Positions 35,854 through 45,838 of a DNA stretch of 64,000 nucleotides are shown here, in pieces (the stretch's first letter is position 1; every line of letters begins with the position of its first letter). A program made the translations under genes and the position numbers. The notes beneath the pieces were generated by a model. It was not told the DNA's origin and searched no databases. It saw only the letters and a program-made list of their open reading frames with translations. The DNA is taken from assembly GCA_950295325.1 (NCBI GenBank), contig OX485809.1:30208144-30272143 (forward strand), in the 5' to 3' direction. Source of the DNA: Polytrichum commune. Taxonomy: Eukaryota; Streptophyta; Polytrichopsida; Polytrichales; Polytrichaceae.

Positions 35854-37432
35854 TTGTTTACCTGTTTGTGGCCGGATGGAACTAGGCATATAGTTCCAAG
35901 GCATGACCAACGCGCTCCCTTAGTATGGGTAGTACATGAGGAGTTGGGTCACTTTGGGGTGCGTAGAACATATTCCATGTTGCGCAACCAGTATTGGTGG
36001 ATTTACATCACGGGTAGATCACTTAGTGCATTTTAAAAACGACGTGCGGCATAATATAGAGAGGATTAAAATCATTTGAAATAAAAAATTATAAGGGAAT
36101 TCCAAATAATGAAAGGGCCATTAAATGTAGACAATCTCATTATAAGTTAGATGGACATAAAACGTGGGCCATTATTTTTTTGTAAAATTAATATAGGGGC
36201 TAAAGATAAGGATCCTAGAAGGTATGTTTAGTATGGTATGTAAATGGGTTTAGGACTCACGGGGATGGATGATAATTGGGATTTCTGTCTGTCCAAAATT
36301 ACTTAAAAGGAATATAGAGTACAAAAAATTGCAGTGACTTGGAAAATATAAGTAATGGAAGGGTGCAAACAAATGGGCCATTTTTAAAATTTAAGTAACT
36401 ATAGGAAGGCTTTAATTCAACCCTTGAAGGTAAATAGCCCCAAAACAAAAAACCCCCAGCCGCACGTGATGCACAAAAATGCCTTAGAGTGATCTACCCG
36501 TGATTTACATGTACCAACATGTTGCTACCTATGTTGGTAGGTGTGAAGTATGTGATGAAGTTCGATCAAGTTTCAACACCTTGTCGCCCCAATTACGTCC
36601 CTTGCCTATTATGGGTTTAGAATATCGATGGAATTTGAATTTTGTAGGACCACTCAAGCTTACACCACATGGGGCAAAGTATATTTTGGTGATGGTAGAC
36701 CCTTTTAGCAAGTGGATTGAACTTATTGTTTTACCTCAAAACTCAACTACTATATTTTTGGATTATGTTTTAGTGCGTTTTGGAGCACATGCTGAGGTGT
36801 TAACTGATCAAAGAAGAGAGTTTATTGATTCCTTTGAGGAGTTGTGTACCAAATCCCTTATTGATCATTGCATTACATCACGAGATCATCCAAAGGCGGA
36901 TGGTTTGGTTGAACATGTTGTTCAAACGATCAAACGAGGTTTGTGTAAATATGGTTTATTGCGAGGCAACCATCATGATTGGGACCTTATGCTCCCATGG
37001 ATAGCCATGGGTTACCGATTCAGTAGGCAAGCATCATTGGCTTCGTATAGACCTTACTAATTTTTGTATGGAAGAGAACCTTTGTTGTCAAGTTCAATTC
37101 GAGAAAAACTTAATCCAGTTGTAGACTTGGATGACCCAGAAGTTTGGGCTCAATGTCTACATGAGCAGGTTGAGTTCTTCAAACGAGCCATGCCTATGGC
37201 CATGGAGAATTTGTTTATCACCCAACATCGTGATACGTTGCGATATGCTCGTATTCGTAATAGTGCTTATCAACCTCAGTTGCGAAGATTCTCCAAGGAA
37301 GATTATGTCTACTTGCAACGTGAGGCACCCATGACTTTGGACGTCAAAGCAAGGCGTACAATCCTTCATTTGAAGGATCTCCTTCCAAGTGGCATTTTGC
37401 TACTTGAGGGGAAGGATGGACAAGAATGTTGA
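35854..37432 (+). pseudogene. Ty3/gypsy integrase, split by a MITE
   Basis: Integrase joins retroelement DNA to the host chromosome. The zinc-binding domain starts at 35930 with the two histidines of 'VHEELGHFG'. Its two cysteines ('GRCEVC') lie after the 494-bp MITE at 36009-36502. The catalytic core follows: 'NFVGP' at about 36645, where the first acidic residue expected before 'VGP' is asparagine; 'LTDQRREF' near 36800 with the second aspartate; and 'HPKADGLVEHVVQTIK' near 36890 with the glutamate. An in-frame TAA at 37058 separates the two frames 36500-37060 and 37064-37432. The C-terminal part ('YQPQLRRFSKEDYVYLQR') is a GPY/F-like or SH3-like tail. With these lesions it cannot be functional. 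Confidence 0.85.
36009..36502. mobile_element. hAT-like MITE, 8-bp target duplication, copy 1 (inside integrase)
   Basis: The ends are exact inverted repeats CACGGGTAGATCACT / AGTGATCTACCCGTG, continuing imperfectly to 'GACGTGCGGC'. A perfect 8-bp duplication ATTTACAT lies at 36001-36008 and 36503-36510. The duplication length and the CA-G-rich ends fit hAT-type elements. It splits the zinc-binding domain of the integrase in the middle. 494 bp, non-coding. Confidence 0.88.
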
Positions 37433-37620
37433 AAGCATTTTAAGAATTGCGCTCCTTGCTACCTTCCCATTGAGCGGACCTTACATCCCGAATTGGCGGT
37501 GGTGCTTGAAGGTCTTCCATGTTTTATTTGTAGCAAAAAGAAAGGTGCAGAAACCATGTTGTGTGACACATGCCAATGAGGCTAGAATATGGCATGCTTA
37601 GTTCTGCCCTTGAATTCACT
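37433..37620 (+). pseudogene. PHD-type zinc finger at the end of the retroelement polyprotein
   Basis: After the integrase tail, in a shifted frame, the sequence 'CAPCYLPIERTLHPELA' leads to 'CFICSKKKGAETMLCDTC' (first C codon at 37520). This matches the C-x2-C ... C-x2-C half of a PHD finger. A TGA (37577) and a TAG (37583) stand where the 'GW' turn is expected, the usual histidine is asparagine, then 'MAC' provides the next cysteine, and 'LPSSDQICP' resembles the finger's end. PHD fingers read histone tails, and chromatin-reading modules at the integrase C-terminus are known to guide some retroelements. Here it is broken. Confidence 0.6.
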
Positions 37621-38739
37621 GCCTTCAAGTGATCAGATTTGCCCTTGATGTTGGAAATCCTTAGAACATGCTACGTCTACAGACAAACATTAATTGTTTC
37701 TATGAGGGATATTCACTATTGTCATAACAAAAACATTGTCATTTTTTGTGACTAGGCGCCAAATATGCGGCAGAACATAATTTGATGGGTGAATCACGAG
37801 AAGATTTGACAACAAAAATCGTCAAAGGCGACAAAAGATGAGGCACAACATTTATTCCCAACCTACAAGTCTTGTTGTGATGTTTTTATCAAGTTATTCC
37901 TATGGTCGTCGGCCGACCCTTAACGTTAACCAAGAATGTGGAGAAATATTGAGCTTCATCTTTGCCATGGCAATTGAACCAACTACATTAATTTATGTAG
38001 ACCTAGTTGATAGACATGGGTATCTTTCTCAACTAAAGGGATAAATTGAGAGTGTGTTAGTAACACACTCTTTGTTATTTTATGTATGGTTTTCTTATTT
38101 TATTTTTTGCACAATGTGTTATGTGTAACGATGTATATTTACATGACAACTATTATGTGGCATGGTGTCGAGTACCAAACCATGTCTTAGTTAGTTAGTC
38201 TTTAGCTAATTAGTCATCTTGCCTAGTTTATAGGCTAAGTATTATGTTAATACAACCCTCGGGGTAGTTACCGAGATAAAAGAGTTTTCCAAGAATTACT
38301 TTTGTCTTGTGGGACCTAGCCACCTTTTGAGAGGTTCTCATCCCCTTGCTATGGGACCTTGCCACATTTTAGAAGGTTCTCATGCACTTGGTATAGGACC
38401 TACTTAAAGTTGGGTTTGGAGGGATCAAGGCACATCGGCTCCCTCGGTTTGGCATTCTTGCCAAGTCAAGTCTTGTAGTTGTGTATGAAAAAGAGAGAAT
38501 TTGTGTTGTAATGTTGCTTCAAACATGGCGGTTTGCCATTGAATAAAATTTATAAGTCTCATTTCATTTACTTCTACACTTTTTGGTTCTCCCCATGTGA
38601 AGTGAGAGATAGCTCACCTAATATGAGTGAATATAGAGTTGTGTATGAATATTAAGAGAGGTCATATCTCCTCCATTACCTTATCTTAGATTCATTACTC
38701 ATTCATTGAGAATGTGTTGGTAATACACTCATTGTTATT
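37621..38739. other. Unassigned stretch including half of a direct repeat
   Basis: No gene is supported. It contains the first copy of the direct repeat (38048-38148). Between the repeats, 38160-38580 has features seen in LTRs (a late AATAAAATTTATAAG at 38543), but I cannot define ends or duplications. Confidence 0.4.
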
Positions 38740-38815
38740 TTGTTGTATGCTTTTTCTTTTTTCTTTTTTCTTTTCACACAATGTGTTAGGTGTAACGGTA
38801 TATATTTACATGACA
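38048..38815 (+). repeat. Direct repeat pair, ~660 bp apart
   Basis: Copies at 38048-38148 and 38708-38815 share 'gtgtaacg.tatatttacatgaca' type ends and start with 'gaga.tgtgtt.gtaa.acactc', which is itself a short palindrome. The second copy is longer because of a T/C-rich expansion. They could be two starts of adjacent LTRs or a simple segmental duplication. Confidence 0.65.
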
Positions 38816-39370
38816 TTCCGGGTTCAACTGACTTTTTACCATATGTTGGTGAAAAAATATTTGGCTTGGCCAAACGACGACTCCATATAGAACCAGGAAT
38901 GGATGATGATTCGCATCATTTCGTCAAGATCAAATTTTCTCACCCAAAAGCTCCTACAAAGGCTTTGAGGACAAGCTTGCATAACTTTCTTTTAGCATCT
39001 ATGGAGCATGATCTTGAAGTGGATGTTCCTATATTACTTACTGAAAACAGAGCATCCAATGTTGTAGAGCTAGTTCATCATGTCATTATAGTTCTAGAAA
39101 GTGACTACAATGTTCAACAATGGCATATTCATTGAGTACCATATGTAGTAAAGAAAACTTGTTTTGCAATGCAGGCTAGGATTGGAGAAAAATGCACTCA
39201 AAAATTACCGTTGTCAATTTTTGCCCCTAAATACTTTGGAGTTTTACATATGGGAAGCAAGAATAAGGATTTCGAGCAGTTTTTTTACATTTTCCCTAAC
39301 GGTATTGCAATGTGTGTAAAAAATACTTGATGCAGGTGGGTCAAATCATGTCTTGATGTTCCTAATGTCT
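38740..39370 (+). pseudogene. Unrecognised coding relic, possible N-terminal part of the following methylase-like gene
   Basis: The frame 38740-39135 gives a hydrophilic protein from about residue 25 on ('DFLPYVGEKIFGLAKRRL', 'KAPTKALRTSLHNFLL', 'ENRASNVVELVHHVI'). After a possible 3' splice site ('tgttttgcaatgcag', ending at 39175) another coding-like segment reads 'KLPLSIFAPKYFGVLHMGSK' and then stops near 39330. I do not know this family. Codon-like composition and plus orientation match the methylase-like relic that begins about 0.9 kb downstream, so the two may be exons of one gene, but no sequence feature proves it. Confidence 0.35.
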
Positions 39371-40310
39371 AGCCAATTCAAAGAGGAACTAATCACACCG
39401 CTCATTAGATTATAACGCTTAAAGGAGCTAGCTTCCAGTTGCAGCAAAGACAACATATGATATACAAACGTCTCTTTGACAATAATGAGGTCATTGATGT
39501 ATAATTTGAAATATTTTCAAACCAGTTGATTATGAGAAGGACCTCTTTTACACGAATGGCAGTACTACTCGTCGCAATTTAAACCGAGATATCTCCATTG
39601 TGCAATTGAGTAGGTGAGAGTCTTCTAGTCTTGTTGTTGTTGAAATCTCAATGTCATTTTTGTTCCTAGCCTTGGAATCGAAGCAGTCATTGACTTGGTC
39701 TCTAAGTACGGGAGTGAAGCCAAAGAATACAAAATGAGCATAGGTCCTTCTTTAGAGTGTTCATGCATCAATTTTCAACAAATGATAATCAAGTTCAAGA
39801 AATGCAAACAATACTATAATTGCAAGCATTTGTATTATGTTTACCATATTGCTTGTGGCATGTAATGCGATGAAGTCCATTTCATTCATGCTACATCTAT
39901 TAGCTTTAACAAAATAAAGCATTTTTTTCCCAACGGAATTCTTGACCGCATTTTAGTTCTATAGTACATTTCATTGGGGACCTTGGAGTTGTGAACTTAT
40001 TATCCATTCCATCTGTTTTTTTGAATTTTGAAATTATATCATTATCATTTTGAACATTTGCAATTTTGAACTTTGTTGAGCCGGTTTAATTTTCTTCACA
40101 TGTTCTATCTATTGCTAGAACAAGATACCTTAATCTCTTATACTCTAAGTCAAATAGACAATTATTTCAAAACCATTTATTCACATATGTCATCTCAAAA
40201 TGGAAATAATTGGTCCAAAATTTGCTCCTTTCAGTGAAATCCACGGTTTTAGGTCACAAAATTAAAACTTTTCACTTCACCATTCATGGATTTTTGCTCA
40301 TTGCTCATGG
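39371..40310. other. Unassigned stretch
   Basis: Some short plus-strand frames continue the decayed coding look of the upstream relic, but none is long enough to support. No repeat ends are seen. Confidence 0.35.
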
Positions 40311-40434
40311 ATGTACGCTCACTGCTCATATCATAGTGTCATTGACATGATAAACAATGATGTCGTTGTAGAAGTGACTACACCGGTTGGGAAAGGAAAG
40401 CGTAAACATGTCACAACGACTAATGAGGCAAAGC

Positions 40435-40842
40435 CCCGGGGGGTGCAATCCATTGTTAAGTTGAACACCCCATGCAATATATATATATATATATATATTA
40501 CATAAAGCATCACCAAAATGAGTCAAAATTTTATAATTTTTTTTCATGAGTAGATGTACATACTATCTATTACACAATAAAAAACGATAACCAAATTTGA
40601 TGATTTTGTTTTTATTTATAAAACATGCCGTTTCTAACTAGAATGACGCATAATTGAAGTAAAACAATTACTACAAAAATGAAGATGCTTAAATTTTTTA
40701 GAATTTATATATATATTATCAATGGTTATGCATGTATAGGAAAAATATCATAATTTTTGAAATGATCTATGGCATGTAATATAGGGTAGCAAACTTTTAT
40801 CGCACGTGGTTATGAAACGTAAGGGGGTGTGATCACCCCGTG
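40435..40842. mobile_element. hAT-like MITE, copy 2 (inside the methylase-like gene)
   Basis: The right end inverted reads CACGGGGTGATCACACCCCC; the left reads CCCGGGGGGTGCAATCC, a diverged match. Flanks GGCAAAGC (40427-40434) and GGCATAGT (40843-40850) form an 8-bp duplication with two mismatches. Joining the flanks keeps the surrounding reading frame open, which supports the insertion call. An (AT)n tract lies at 40477-40498. Confidence 0.6.
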
Positions 40843-41836
40843 GGCATAGTCAACATCTGCCTCTCACGTTAATATCGTTGCACCCTCCCTTTCCCCTTCT
40901 TCAACCACACCTGGTATTTCTGCAACTAGAAACTATGCCTCCTCTACTTCCCGTATTTTACGCTTTCAACAAGTGTCAAAATCCAACGGGAGTAATGCCT
41001 TACCTTCAGAGCCTAGTTGTTTGGTCTTTTTGGAGAAGACTTAGATACCAACAATGATAGAGATTGGTGTATATGAGGACACGCTTATGTTGAAAGCAAT
41101 CGATTATGTGAAGGTTAGTAAATTGAACGTTGTAATGTTGTCCATTATATTTTAATTATTTCATTATATGCCAAATGGATCGTTCTTGGGTCTAATTTTT
41201 ACTTTGATACTTTGTTCTTAGGTGGGCTTTGGGTAGAAGAGAAAAGTGTCTTCAAAGGATTGCACATTTGGGGGTTCAATCTAATTATTGCAGACTTGGC
41301 AAAAAGTCTTCATGTGCCTAATGTTTCCTCTCCTCCTAATAACAACCCCCCTTGGGACATTGAGGCTCAACCACACTAGTAAGAACATTAAGGCTCTTTT
41401 TGAATTTGCTTTTGCATATCTCACCGATGACGGCCCCTTGCTCTTATATATTTGTCCCTGAGAAGAAAGATGTTAGGGTTGATGTGAGGACATTTGCAGC
41501 CTCTTATGGTTTTAAATTGCAAAAAGATTGGTGGGGTTTCAATGAGTTGCCATTGTGTTCTTCACTTGACACATCTTTGGCGGTACACACTAAACTCTAT
41601 TATATTTTGCCTTCAATTTCTCCTTCTCCTTCTCATTGTATTGTAATTGTTCAATTGGATTTCATAATCCCGCACTTAATGTTGAGTTGCGGTTCCTAGA
41701 TTCGTTGTTTTCGCATCATATTGTTTCTTTGTTCCAATCCCAAGTCGGAGTTTGTTTTCCAAAATAGGGTGCAATGTTTGAGGTGGATGTGAAGGCCTTG
41801 GACATGTACTTCAATCTCACATTGGCAAGCACACAA

Positions 41837-42635
41837 CTCGGGGAGGTGACTATCAGAATTTTAGAAACCACGTGAGATAAAAAAAAAAAAATCAATTTAA
41901 TTCGTTGAGGGTAAAATTTATAAATTCATTAGATCTACCATAGCATTGGAAATACGTCCCCTACATGATTATATGTAAAATAAGGTGGTGAATAATTCCT
42001 TCATTTTAATAATCAATAAAAAAAATAGGGTTATAGATATTGGATTCCCCTTAAAGTGTGTAGTAGGATCAATACAATAATTATGGCTTTTGTATTTAGC
42101 TTTCTTGTATTTGAATGCAATTTTTTTCGGAGTAGGTAGTTGTGCAAAAATCTATGTCTTGTCACAATTGATTATAATTCTTGTTTTGTTCTATTCGTGT
42201 TTACAACTTGTCTATGTTAGCTTGTATATTTTGTTATCTCTATGTTTATTGGTAACTCTTTAACTAGAACCCAAATGCTATTAGTTGTGTTTTGAATGGT
42301 ACTTTGAATGGTCTAGGATTGGTATAAATAATTGAAACCAATTGAATGACAAGATGAATGGTATGGAATGTTTGTTGCTCACATAGTTGATTTTGCAATG
42401 CTATAGTATTCCGTCCACTATTTGGTACTTGTACGATTCATTAAAAAAATATGATGCCAAAAATTAGCCCTTTAAATAATTACAAATAAATATAGGGTGC
42501 TAAAAAATACGTCAGAGTAGCTTTATATCTACAAATAGGGTGGAAAATCTTATTGAGAGGTGCATAAATATCCCTCATTAAATACTCCATTATTGCACGT
42601 GGTTACAAAACGTAAAGGGGTGTGATCGCCCCGAG
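41837..42635. mobile_element. hAT-like MITE, copy 3 (inside the methylase-like gene)
   Basis: The left end CTCGGGGAGGTGACTATCAG and the inverted right end CTCGGGGCGATCACACCCCT continue to a shared 'AACCACGTG' block. A perfect 8-bp duplication GCACACAA flanks it (41829-41836 and 42636-42643). The right terminal ~45 bp closely match those of copy 2 (40801-40842). 799 bp, no convincing coding frame. Confidence 0.82.
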
Positions 42636-43364
42636 GCACACAACTCATGAATAGTGAGTGCCATGGAGAGGTGGTGGGGAGAAGGACTCCGAATTGATGC
42701 AAATCTTAATTGAGGCTTTAACAACTCATACATCGGTTGTCCCTTGATGCATATGCATCCACAAGTTGTTATTCTCATAATTACCATCAATATGTTCTAG
42801 GATCATCATACTACAATATTTCTTAACTTCATTGCATTTCATTGCCATGTGCATCTGTTCATGCTTGCAGACGTGGTGGTTGCCATCTAGTCGCATACAA
42901 AGACGACTCTGCATTATTTGATGCAATCTTGTCACCACTTTGTGATCCAATATCAACTCCTAGTTCACATGGATATGTGGTGCACAATACCACTAGCAAC
43001 TCTGACGAAGAGCATGTTTAAGAAGGTGCCGCAAAAAAATCAATTGAGTACGTAATTTTGCCATTTATCCATGTTGTCTGCCAATATAACATCCATATCT
43101 TGATAAATGCTCACTTGAATTCTAACATTTTTGTGTCATTTTGCAAAAAAAAAATGAAAAATATGACTCCCCCTTTGAGCCATATGGTTTTGCCTCCATA
43201 TGCAGAGAGTGTCACATAGATCATGGCGGAAACATTGACGTAGGTTCCTCACGTAGGTCTAAACAATTTGTTCGTCTTCCATACATAGATGACGAGGGAG
43301 AGGAGTGCAACGATCTTGATGATTAGTTTACATTAGATAAAGACTATTTAATGGCGGGTTGATG

Positions 43365-43721
43365 TAAGTGCATGTTTTGTGGTTTTGATTTTGCATTAAT
43401 AATAATAATAATAATGTTGTGTACGCAATTGACCATTCTACCACCTTGTTTTGCCATGTGTTCAACTAAACTTTCAACCCTACCCCATTTTCTCCAATTA
43501 ATTTGCCAATTTGCCACAATATCAAAAAAACACATTCCAAGAACAAGGTCACATGTCGCAATTTGATTCTCTTTGTCAATATATTTTCATGCCGACTTTG
43601 GTATTTAGTAACTAAACACATCTGCATATCCACGATTGTAGGACATATATGTGTGTATCTCCAAGCTTTATTGTTTCCTCACCACTCACTAGTCATATGA
43701 TAGCACTCCCCTGCAAAGCAT
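43365..43721. other. Short unassigned stretch with an (AAT)n tract
   Basis: An (AAT)-type tract lies at about 43397-43414. No gene or repeat ends are seen. Confidence 0.4.
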
Positions 43722-44031
43722 CACTAGTAGAAAACTATGTCAAAAAGAACTACAATCGAAATCGGCTATGGTACTTTTGATCAGCCTACTATGCAGTTGC
43801 TAAACGAGTGCAGATTTGTTTTTTGGTTTAGCACCTGAAATTTTAGGAATTTGGGGGCGTTTAATATACCATTAGAAATTTCTTGAATACACCTTTCCAA
43901 TAGTATATTACACGTCCATAAATTTTTAAATTGCAATCGCAAAATGAAAAAGAAAAATTTGTAATCGTTTAACGACTGCAGGCCAGGCTGGTCAAAAAAA
44001 CCGGTTTTTTGGGCATAGTTTTCTACTAGTG
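43722..44031. mobile_element. CACTA-type MITE
   Basis: It starts CACTAGTAGAAAACTATGTC and ends with the inverse of CACTAGTAGAAAACTATGCC. The 3-bp duplication CAT flanks it (43719-43721 and 44032-44034). CACTA termini with a 3-bp duplication define this superfamily. 310 bp, non-autonomous. Confidence 0.88.
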
Positions 44032-44084
44032 CATGCATGAAAGAACGCCAATACTAATAGCATGCACCACAGAGGGCAAATCAC

Positions 44085-45838
44085 TGTGCTAAACCAATTT
44101 AGAATTCATTCACTTAGACTTTTGCAGTCCACTTCCAACATCCTCACTTGTTAAGATCCAAGTACTTTATCACATTTAGTGATGACTATTCCATAAAATG
44201 TTCGACCTATTTTCTGAAATCATAGGATGCTAAACTAAATAGTTTCAAAGGTTTCAAACACCTTGTTGAAAATTCAGAAGGGATCACCATAAAATTATTC
44301 AGGTCAGATAGAGGAGGGAAATTTAACTCCCAAGTTTACTACCTTTCCTGAAGAATTTGGAATCTACAAACAGCTCACCTAGTCACACACCCCAAATCAA
44401 AATGGTGTTGCAGGAAGAAAAAACATAATTCTCCTAGAGAGAGCTAGGTCAATGTCATTGTCAAGCCAATCACCTGCCTATCTATGGAATGAGGCAATAA
44501 ACACTGCAACCTACTTGACAAACATAACACCCAGTCATGCTAACAAAGGGAAATCCCTCAATGAAATGTTTCTAAGTTCCCTTCCTAACGTGCCTTACCT
44601 GAAAGTATATGGTCCTCTCACTTATATCCACACACCAAATCATAGAAAGAACAGATTAGAATCAAAAACATCTTAAATGATGCTCTCAATCAAAGGCTTA
44701 CAAGCATGTCAAGTTTGCACTAGGAAAAATTCTAGTTTCGAAATATGTTGTTTGGGATGAATCCATCACAAGGCTTGACAACATCCTCAAGGATCACACC
44801 AACATCCCAAGTTACAACGTTACCTTCCACAGAAGAACCAGTCAACAGATGGCAAGCCAAAGAAATCAGAGCACAAGAACTTGAAGATCCCTTCAGCACC
44901 ACAAGAACACCGTTGCCTTCCAAAGAGTCATCTGTAGCTGATACTGTACACGCACATTGGAACACACACAACAATTAGCTAGCATTTCCAAACGTGCCAG
45001 CTCCTACCCAAAGAATCTCCACAAGAGCGCGAAATCCGCCAGCATACTCAAAAGACTGCGTCTACTTTACGGATTTGTGAACCAACATCATATCGTGAGG
45101 CTGCTTAATACCCACATTGGAACAAAGTAATCAACAATGAACTCGAATCCATTTTCAAAAACAAAACTTGGGAGATAACCGAACTTCCTTAAGGTATAAC
45201 TCCCATCACCTCCAAGTCGATATGCAAGACTAAATTTTCAGCAGATGGGAAGATTGAAAAGCACAAAGCAAGTCTGGTTGCACGGGGTTCTGAGCAAACA
45301 AAAGGAATGGATTATGAAGATACATTTGGACCCACGATCAAATGAACTATGATCAGAATTGTCACGTGCTTTGCCACGAAAAAGGGATGGAGAATTCAAC
45401 ATCTCAACATCAAAACAACATTTCTCGTTGGAGAAATTGACTCAAATCCTCATGGAGATTCATGAAGGGATAATTGTGGAAGCAGGGAGCAGAAACACAC
45501 GCAAGGTATGTCAATTACTAAAAGCTCTCTCTGGACTCGAGCAAGCCCCCCGACTTTGGTATGCCAAAATAGATGGTGCTTCAAGAGCTTTTAGTTTGAC
45601 TAGGAATGTCTCTGATCACAACCCATATGTGAACTCTGAGGGAGGACTTCAAATCATTGTAAGAGTCTATGTAGACGATCTCTTGCTCACAGGGGATAAT
45701 GGAGCAAAACTAGAACTCCTAGAGACATACCTCCAGTCAAAATTTGACATGTCAAAATTGGGCAACCTTAGCATGTATGTAAGAGTAGAGCTTGATTACA
45801 CAGAAGGGGGAAGCCCTGCCTCCTCTGACGATATGTAA
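44085..45838 (+). pseudogene. Ty1/Copia pol fragment: integrase and reverse transcriptase
   Basis: The integrase core is visible from 'LVHSDLCSP' (44095) through 'FRSDRGGKFNS' (about 44305-44335) and the C-terminal part 44452-44676 ('YLWNEAINTATYLTNITPS'). Reverse transcriptase begins near 45100 ('NKTWEITELP', 'KHKASLVARGSEQTKGMDYE') and includes the main frame 45359-45838 with 'LLKALSGLEQAPRLWYAKID' and the catalytic box 'VRVYVDDLLLTGDN' (YVDD). Several frameshifts and stops lie between. There is no RNase H, no LTR and no gag. The order integrase before RT is the Copia order. Confidence 0.88.

Larger units (their letters stand above)
26640..37620 (+). mobile_element. Ty3/gypsy-type retrotransposon with a DNA methyltransferase, decayed and nested
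   Basis: Gag with two zinc knuckles, aspartic protease and a cytosine-C5 methyltransferase follow each other between 26.7 and 29.8 kb. Integrase and a PHD-type finger follow in the same orientation at 35.85-37.6 kb. The expected reverse transcriptase and RNase H are absent. Their place is taken by LTR-like repeats (29835-33718), a DUF7869-like relic (33719-35119) and AT-rich sequence. DNMT-bearing Ty3/gypsy elements have been reported in charophytes. That the two halves come from a single element is inferred from orientation and domain types, and is not proven. No flanking LTR pair was found. Confidence 0.65.
40311..43364 (+). pseudogene. DNA methylase-like gene (beta-class N6-adenine/N4-cytosine type), broken
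   Basis: Such enzymes methylate adenine N6 or cytosine N4. After removing the MITEs, plus-strand segments read in order: a Ser/Thr-rich part (40880-41040); 'FNLIIAD' (about 41275) and 'NNNPPWDIE' (41338-41364), matching catalytic motif IV (D/N-PP-W/Y); 'FEFAFAYLTDDGPLLL' (41399-41446); 'GFKLQKDWWGFNELPL' (about 41510-41555); after the second MITE, 'MQILIEALTTHTS' (42699); 'LDAYAST' (42747), like the SAM-binding FxGxG region; and 'HLVAYKDDSALFDAILSPL' (about 42885-42940). Motif IV preceding the SAM motif is the beta-class order. An acidic tail (43141-43364) may be its end. Frameshifts, stops (for example TAG near 41040) and two MITEs break it. The 41114-41221 interval looks like an intron, but the frame across it is off. 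Confidence 0.55.

Noticed and set aside
25860-38600. Search for a flanking LTR pair of the Ty3/gypsy element
   Set aside because: No sequence upstream of 26640 matches the region downstream of 37620; the 38 kb direct repeats do not recur upstream.
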